The notes beneath the pieces are model-generated. The model saw only the letters and a list, made by a program, of their open reading frames with translations. It did not search any database and was not told the origin of the DNA. The translations under genes were made by a program, and so were the position numbers. A DNA stretch of 9,103 nt, taken from NCBI GenBank assembly GCA_046302715.1, contig JBKCHQ010000281.1, forward strand, positions 1-9,103. The letters run 5' to 3'. The stretch is from CAMCXT01 sp046302715. GTDB lineage: Bacteria > Bacteroidota > Bacteroidia > M30B66. This document shows, one piece after another, positions 6,175 through 9,103 of this stretch. Every line of letters starts with the position of its first letter. Position 1 is the first letter of the stretch.

Positions 6175-7593
6175 TTATGATTGGGTTTGATTTTGACATT
6201 TAAATGCTGTGGTTGAGAACAATCCCGATTCGTGGATGGCTTTAAAGCCGCCTTTAACATCAACAAGGTTGTTGAAGCCCCTAGCTTTTAAAATAGAAGT
6301 AAATATCATCGATCGGTATCCACCGGCGCAATGAACAAAATAGGAACTATCCTTATCGATTTCGGCAATATGGTCGTTTATAAAATCGAGGGGAATATTT
6401 ATCGCATCGATCAGATGTTCTGCTTCGTATTCAGAAGGTTTACGAACGTCAAGCACTTTAAATTTATTGGTTTTTTGCTCTTCTGCCATTTGTGTGACAT
6501 TCACCGAGCGGATGTTGTCGGTTTCTCTGCCTGAGGATTTCCATGCGTCTACACCACCGTTAAGGAAACCAATGGTATTGTCATACCCAACACGCGCAAG
6601 TCGTGTGATGACTTCCTCTTCACGCCCCGAATCAACAACCAATAAAATAGGCTGTGATACATCGGGTAGTAGCGCACCTACCCATGGAGCAAAGCCGCCA
6701 TTTATACCAATATTTATAGAATTGGGAATAAACGACTCCGCAAATGCTTGCGGATCGCGGGTATCTAAAATGATGGCCTTCGTAGCGTTAGCTGCGGTCT
6801 CAAAGGCATCGGGCGACAAGGCGTGCATTCCTTTGGTTAAGAGCTCACTAACCGCAGGAATACCTGACTTATTCATGGCCACGTTCAGCGGAAAGTAACT
6901 GGGAGGCGGTAAGAGTCCATCGGTAACCTCTTTTATGAAATCTTCGCGACTCATCTCTGCTCTGAGTGCATAATTGTTCTTTTTCTGATTCCCGAGCGTA
7001 TCAAACGTTTCTTTACTCATATTTTTACCGCAAGCCGAGCCCGCTCCATGCGCAGGATATACCAGAACATCATCGGGCAATGTCATAATTTTGGTGCGTA
7101 GCGAGTCGTATAACATGCCGGCCAATTGTTCTTGCGTCATGTGGGCAGCTTTTTGAGCCAAATCTGGACGCCCCACGTCTCCAATAAATAAGGTGTCGCC
7201 GCTAAAAAGCGCTTTGGCATGCCCTTGTTCATCGAGCAATAAATAACACGTACTTTCTAAAGTGTGGCCTGGGGTATGTATGGCTTTAAGGGTAATATTG
7301 CCTATGCGAAATATTTCATTATCGGCGGCCACGTGCGCCTTAAAATCGGGATGCGCATGTGGGCCGTATATTATAGGTGCTCCGGTTTGCTGCGATAAAT
7401 CAAGATGCCCCGAAACAAAATCGGCGTGGAAGTGTGTCTCAAATACATATTTTATTTGCGCCCCGTTCTTCTTCGCTTTGTTGATGTACTGTTGCACTTC
7501 GCGCAGCGGATCTATAATAGCTGCTTCTCCATTACTCTCTATGTAGTAGGCCCCTTGTGAAAGACAGCCTGTGTACAATTGCTCAATAATCAT
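6175..7593 (-). CDS. CstB-like persulfide dioxygenase-rhodanese fusion (MBL fold plus two rhodanese domains)
   Basis: This 472-residue cytoplasmic protein has three modules. Residues about 1-240 are an ETHE1-type metallo-beta-lactamase fold: THFHADFVSGH (53-63), HTPGHT (106-111) and FSGDTLFIGDVGRPDL (130-145). Likely iron ligands are His54, His110 and Asp133, followed by YPAHGAGSACGK. Residues about 255-355 are a rhodanese-like domain whose active-site position is Asp321 (VDSGRE), so it should be inactive. Residues about 370-462 are a second rhodanese with an intact loop CAGGYRS and Cys422. This order (persulfide dioxygenase, pseudo-rhodanese, rhodanese) is that of Staphylococcus CstB, which oxidises low-molecular-weight persulfides and makes thiosulfate (family knowledge). 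It leads the leftward cluster and is followed by two more rhodaneses. No cognate sulfide:quinone reductase or CsoR/CstR-type repressor lies within the window. ATG 7593 gives the expected N-terminus for the fold. Confidence 0.93.
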   Translation of the reverse strand: MIIEQLYTGCLSQGAYYIESNGEAAIIDPLREVQQYINKAKKNGAQIKYVFETHFHADFVSGHLDLSQQTGAPIIYGPHAHPDFKAHVAADNEIFRIGNITLKAIHTPGHTLESTCYLLLDEQGHAKALFSGDTLFIGDVGRPDLAQKAAHMTQEQLAGMLYDSLRTKIMTLPDDVLVYPAHGAGSACGKNMSKETFDTLGNQKKNNYALRAEMSREDFIKEVTDGLLPPPSYFPLNVAMNKSGIPAVSELLTKGMHALSPDAFETAANATKAIILDTRDPQAFAESFIPNSINIGINGGFAPWVGALLPDVSQPILLVVDSGREEEVITRLARVGYDNTIGFLNGGVDAWKSSGRETDNIRSVNVTQMAEEQKTNKFKVLDVRKPSEYEAEHLIDAINIPLDFINDHIAEIDKDSSYFVHCAGGYRSMIFTSILKARGFNNLVDVKGGFKAIHESGLFSTTAFKCQNQTQS

Positions 7594-7795
7594 TGGAATA
7601 TTTTATGTGTACAAATATCTGATTTTTTATGATGCCGTTTGCTGATTTTAAAATGGCTTTTCCTTACAGCTATATGCTGATGGATCTCTTTATTTTGAAT
7701 GTAAGGTTTAGTCTTCTGGATGCCTAATGCGATAAAATGGAGCGATATTTATTGGTTCTTTACGTGTAAATTATAACAAAATCTGAGTTTTGAAA

Positions 7796-7839
7796 AATTT
7801 AATGATTTGATAATCAACAAAAATTTTGTTCATTAAATT
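7796..7839. repeat. Nested inverted repeats overlapping the -33 element
   Basis: Ten-base arms AATTTAATGA (7796-7805) and TCATTAAATT (7830-7839) are perfect reverse complements with a 24-bp spacer. Inside lie two further palindromes: TTGAT-A-ATCAA (7807-7817) and AACAAAA-A-TTTTGTT (7816-7830). The second overlaps the TTTG -33 box of the surface-protein promoter. This is a possible operator, but the AT-richness of the region makes palindromes fairly likely by chance. Confidence 0.4.
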
Positions 7840-7857
7840 AATTTTTTCTTACATTTG
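7825..7857 (+). promoter_or_regulatory. Bacteroidetes-type promoter of the surface-protein gene
   Basis: TTTG at 7825-7828 (-33 box) and TACATTTG at 7850-7857 (-7 box, exact match to TAnnTTTG) are separated by 21 bp. This fits the consensus for the primary sigma factor of Bacteroidetes. Transcription would start near 7862-7866, leaving a leader of about 55 nt before ATG 7919. The leader has no Shine-Dalgarno but an A-rich/T-rich stretch before the start, usual for the phylum. Confidence 0.7.
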
Positions 7858-7861
7858 TAAC

Positions 7862-7886
7862 CTCTTAGCAAAATAAGCGTTAAGAG
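7862..7886 (+). promoter_or_regulatory. Stem-loop at the predicted 5' end of the surface-protein mRNA
   Basis: CTCTTAGC (7862-7869) pairs with GTTAAGAG: positions 7879-7886 give an 8-bp stem including one G-U pair and a 9-nt loop (AAAATAAGC). It begins at about the predicted transcription start. A 5'-terminal stem-loop could protect the mRNA, or the same DNA palindrome could bind a regulator at the start site. It lies well upstream of the start codon, so it need not block translation. Confidence 0.4.
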
Positions 7887-7918
7887 ATTTTGTTCACCTA
7901 ACCTAAAAACCAATTTTT

Positions 7919-9103
7919 ATGATTAAAAACAAAACCATGAAAGTAGCTGCTTTAGCTCTTTTTGCAGCACTCAATGCAAATGCAGTTAATGGAACTTCTG
8001 GATCTACTGCTTCATCAGTATCTATGTTTGTTGAAGTTGCACCAGCCGATTATTTGAATTTAACGTCTATGTGTTCAGACAATCCGGCTGCTACACGTCG
8101 TTGGAGAGTTCGTAATAACACTCTAGCTCCGGTATCTTACACTTGGGATGTATATGGAACTGCACAAAACGGTTCGGGTATTGCGCTTCCAGGCGATAAT
8201 TTTTTCGAAACAGTTACCGTACCAGGTTCACCCAATACTACCCGTATTTTTTGGACGGTTGAAGGAACTACATATTCTAAAGTAAAAGCTTCTGGCGGTG
8301 CGCAGTGTTCTACTCCTCCTCCGGTGGTTCCATGTGGTACCAACCTAGTTGCTAATGGTGATTTTGAAGGCGGTAACACGGGTTTTACTTCGCAATACAC
8401 ATTCAAAGCGGATGTTGCCGGTAATACCGAAATGATTCCTGAAAATACTTACGCAGTTGGTCCTAATGTGGCTTCATATCATCCACAATTGGTTGGTGTG
8501 GGTCGTAGCGGTAACTATTTAATGGTTAATGGTAACACTCAAACACTTAAAACAGTTTGGGCTCAAACCATTAACGTAGTAGCCGGTAAACAATACGAGT
8601 TTAAAGCCTATGTGCAGAACACATTTGCTGCTTCACCAGCGTTGCTTCGTTTCTATGCTGGTGCGGATATGTTAGGTGCTTTCAGCGCTACCGGGGTTGC
8701 TACATATGGCGAATTTGTTGCTACTTATGTTGCTCCTGCTACCGGAACACTTGAGCTTAAAATTATTGATGCTAATCTTACCAAATCAGGTAACGATTTT
8801 GGTATTGATGACATTAGTTTTGCTGAGGTTTGTCCAGAACAGCCTGCCGGTTGCTATGCCGAAGAAGTGGTAAGCTTTAACCAAGGGCCTAAGCAAGACT
8901 TGATTTCTACTATTGAGGCTGCTCGTTCTAATCCTGCAAGTGCTTTAGGCGCTCCAGAAAATAACGATACTCAAAATTTCGTGGCACTAGGATTTGGTGG
9001 CGAAATAGTATTGAAATTTGGAAGCCCAATTAAAAATGGTAATGGAAACGATGTTCGTGTAATTGAAACTACATTCGGATCTCCTATTTGCGAGCGTTTC
9101 CCT
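7919..9103 (+). CDS. Secreted multi-module surface protein, 3' truncated by the window end
   Basis: The frame from ATG 7919 stays open for 395 codons to the window edge with no stop. A signal peptide is clear (MIKNKTMKVAALALFAALNANA, cleavage after about residue 22). ATG 7919 is preferred over ATG 7937 because it supplies the basic n-region. Module 1 (about 40-131) runs from Cys52 (SMCSDNP) through RRWRVRNNT and LPGDNFFETVTVPGSPNTT to Cys130 (KASGGAQC). A proline-rich linker (STPPPVVPCG) follows. Module 2 (about 139-305) starts NLVANGDFEGG and ends FGIDDISFAEVC, the pattern of jelly-roll carbohydrate-binding/galactose-binding-like domains. Module 3 (312 to the end) contains SNPASALGAPENNDTQNF, a GFGGEIVLKF strand and VIETTFGSPIC, a domain I associate with Bacteroidota cell-surface proteins. 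Codons favour GCT, GGT and CGT more than the signalling genes do, suggesting strong expression. It is probably exported and perhaps T9SS-anchored; the sorting domain would lie beyond the window. Confidence 0.85.
   Translation, partial: MIKNKTMKVAALALFAALNANAVNGTSGSTASSVSMFVEVAPADYLNLTSMCSDNPAATRRWRVRNNTLAPVSYTWDVYGTAQNGSGIALPGDNFFETVTVPGSPNTTRIFWTVEGTTYSKVKASGGAQCSTPPPVVPCGTNLVANGDFEGGNTGFTSQYTFKADVAGNTEMIPENTYAVGPNVASYHPQLVGVGRSGNYLMVNGNTQTLKTVWAQTINVVAGKQYEFKAYVQNTFAASPALLRFYAGADMLGAFSATGVATYGEFVATYVAPATGTLELKIIDANLTKSGNDFGIDDISFAEVCPEQPAGCYAEEVVSFNQGPKQDLISTIEAARSNPASALGAPENNDTQNFVALGFGGEIVLKFGSPIKNGNGNDVRVIETTFGSPICERFP

Larger units (their letters stand above)
7594..7918. other. Divergent intergenic region between the sulfur cluster and the surface-protein gene
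   Basis: This 325-bp AT-rich stretch has no convincing coding frame on either strand. The right half (7796-7918) carries a promoter, nested inverted repeats and a 5'-UTR hairpin for the rightward gene. The left half should contain the promoter for the leftward sulfur cluster. The best -7-like site there is 7612-7619 on the minus strand (GATATTTG, one mismatch to TAnnTTTG), but it has no matching -33 box and would leave only about 12 nt of leader. That promoter is therefore not assigned. Confidence 0.6.

Noticed and set aside
6173..6199. Nine-residue N-terminal extension of the first single-domain rhodanese from ATG 6199
   Set aside because: It would overlap the fusion gene by 25 nt and add residues outside the rhodanese fold; ATG 6172 fits the 2-3 bp spacing of the cluster.
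6467..6898. 143-codon open frame on the plus strand inside the fusion gene
   Set aside because: It is antisense to the pseudo-rhodanese domain of the CstB-like protein. The Ser/Pro/Thr-rich low-complexity translation is typical of a shadow frame.
7612..7619. Possible minus-strand -7 box (GATATTTG) for the sulfur cluster
   Set aside because: It has one mismatch, no -33 TTTG at a proper distance, and would leave only about 12 nt of leader, so it is too weak to annotate.
8137..8873. Short open frames on minus (8137-8406) and plus (8676-8873) strands at the right end
   Set aside because: Both lie within the 395-codon frame of the surface protein, which has a signal peptide and coherent domains; the Leu-rich plus-strand product is a frame-shifted reading of GCT/GGT-rich codons.

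Overview
The window looks like a Bacteroidota (Bacteroidetes) chromosome segment. The signs are moderate-to-low GC, starts without Shine-Dalgarno sequences in AT-rich contexts, a -33 TTTG / -7 TAnnTTTG type promoter, signal peptides of the 'LFGQ' style, and a modular secreted protein typical of that phylum. No rRNA, tRNA, CRISPR array, transposase or integrase is visible. Both ends cut through genes.

Positions 1-3623 (+ strand) form a tightly packed envelope-to-cytoplasm signalling operon. It contains the tail of an outer-membrane beta-barrel protein, a small secreted PstS-like substrate-binding protein, a membrane sensor histidine kinase with three PAS domains, and a stand-alone CheY-like receiver. 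Gene junctions are an 11-bp gap, a 4-bp GTGA overlap and a 4-bp ATGA overlap. The kinase frame is broken by one in-frame amber codon at 1027-1029, inside its periplasmic sensor domain. The frame is otherwise intact on both sides.

Positions 3624-7593 (- strand) form a sulfur-metabolism cluster transcribed leftward. In transcription order it holds a CstB-like persulfide dioxygenase-rhodanese fusion, two single-domain rhodaneses, a PLP-dependent cystathionine gamma-synthase/lyase family enzyme, and a short-chain dehydrogenase. Spacings are 2, 3, 78 and 2 bp. The first three genes fit oxidation and transfer of persulfide sulfur. The cystathionine enzyme connects to cysteine/methionine sulfur and could consume or release sulfide. 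The SDR has no clear sulfur role. This cluster meets the signalling operon tail-to-tail with directly abutting stop codons, and a hairpin lies inside the 3' end of the SDR gene.

Positions 7594-7918 are a 325-bp AT-rich divergent intergenic region. It carries a good Bacteroidetes-type promoter for the rightward gene, nested inverted repeats overlapping its -33 box, and a hairpin at the predicted 5' end of the mRNA. From 7919 to the window end runs an open frame of 395 codons without a stop. It encodes a secreted, Cys-bounded, multi-module surface protein whose C-terminus lies outside the window.
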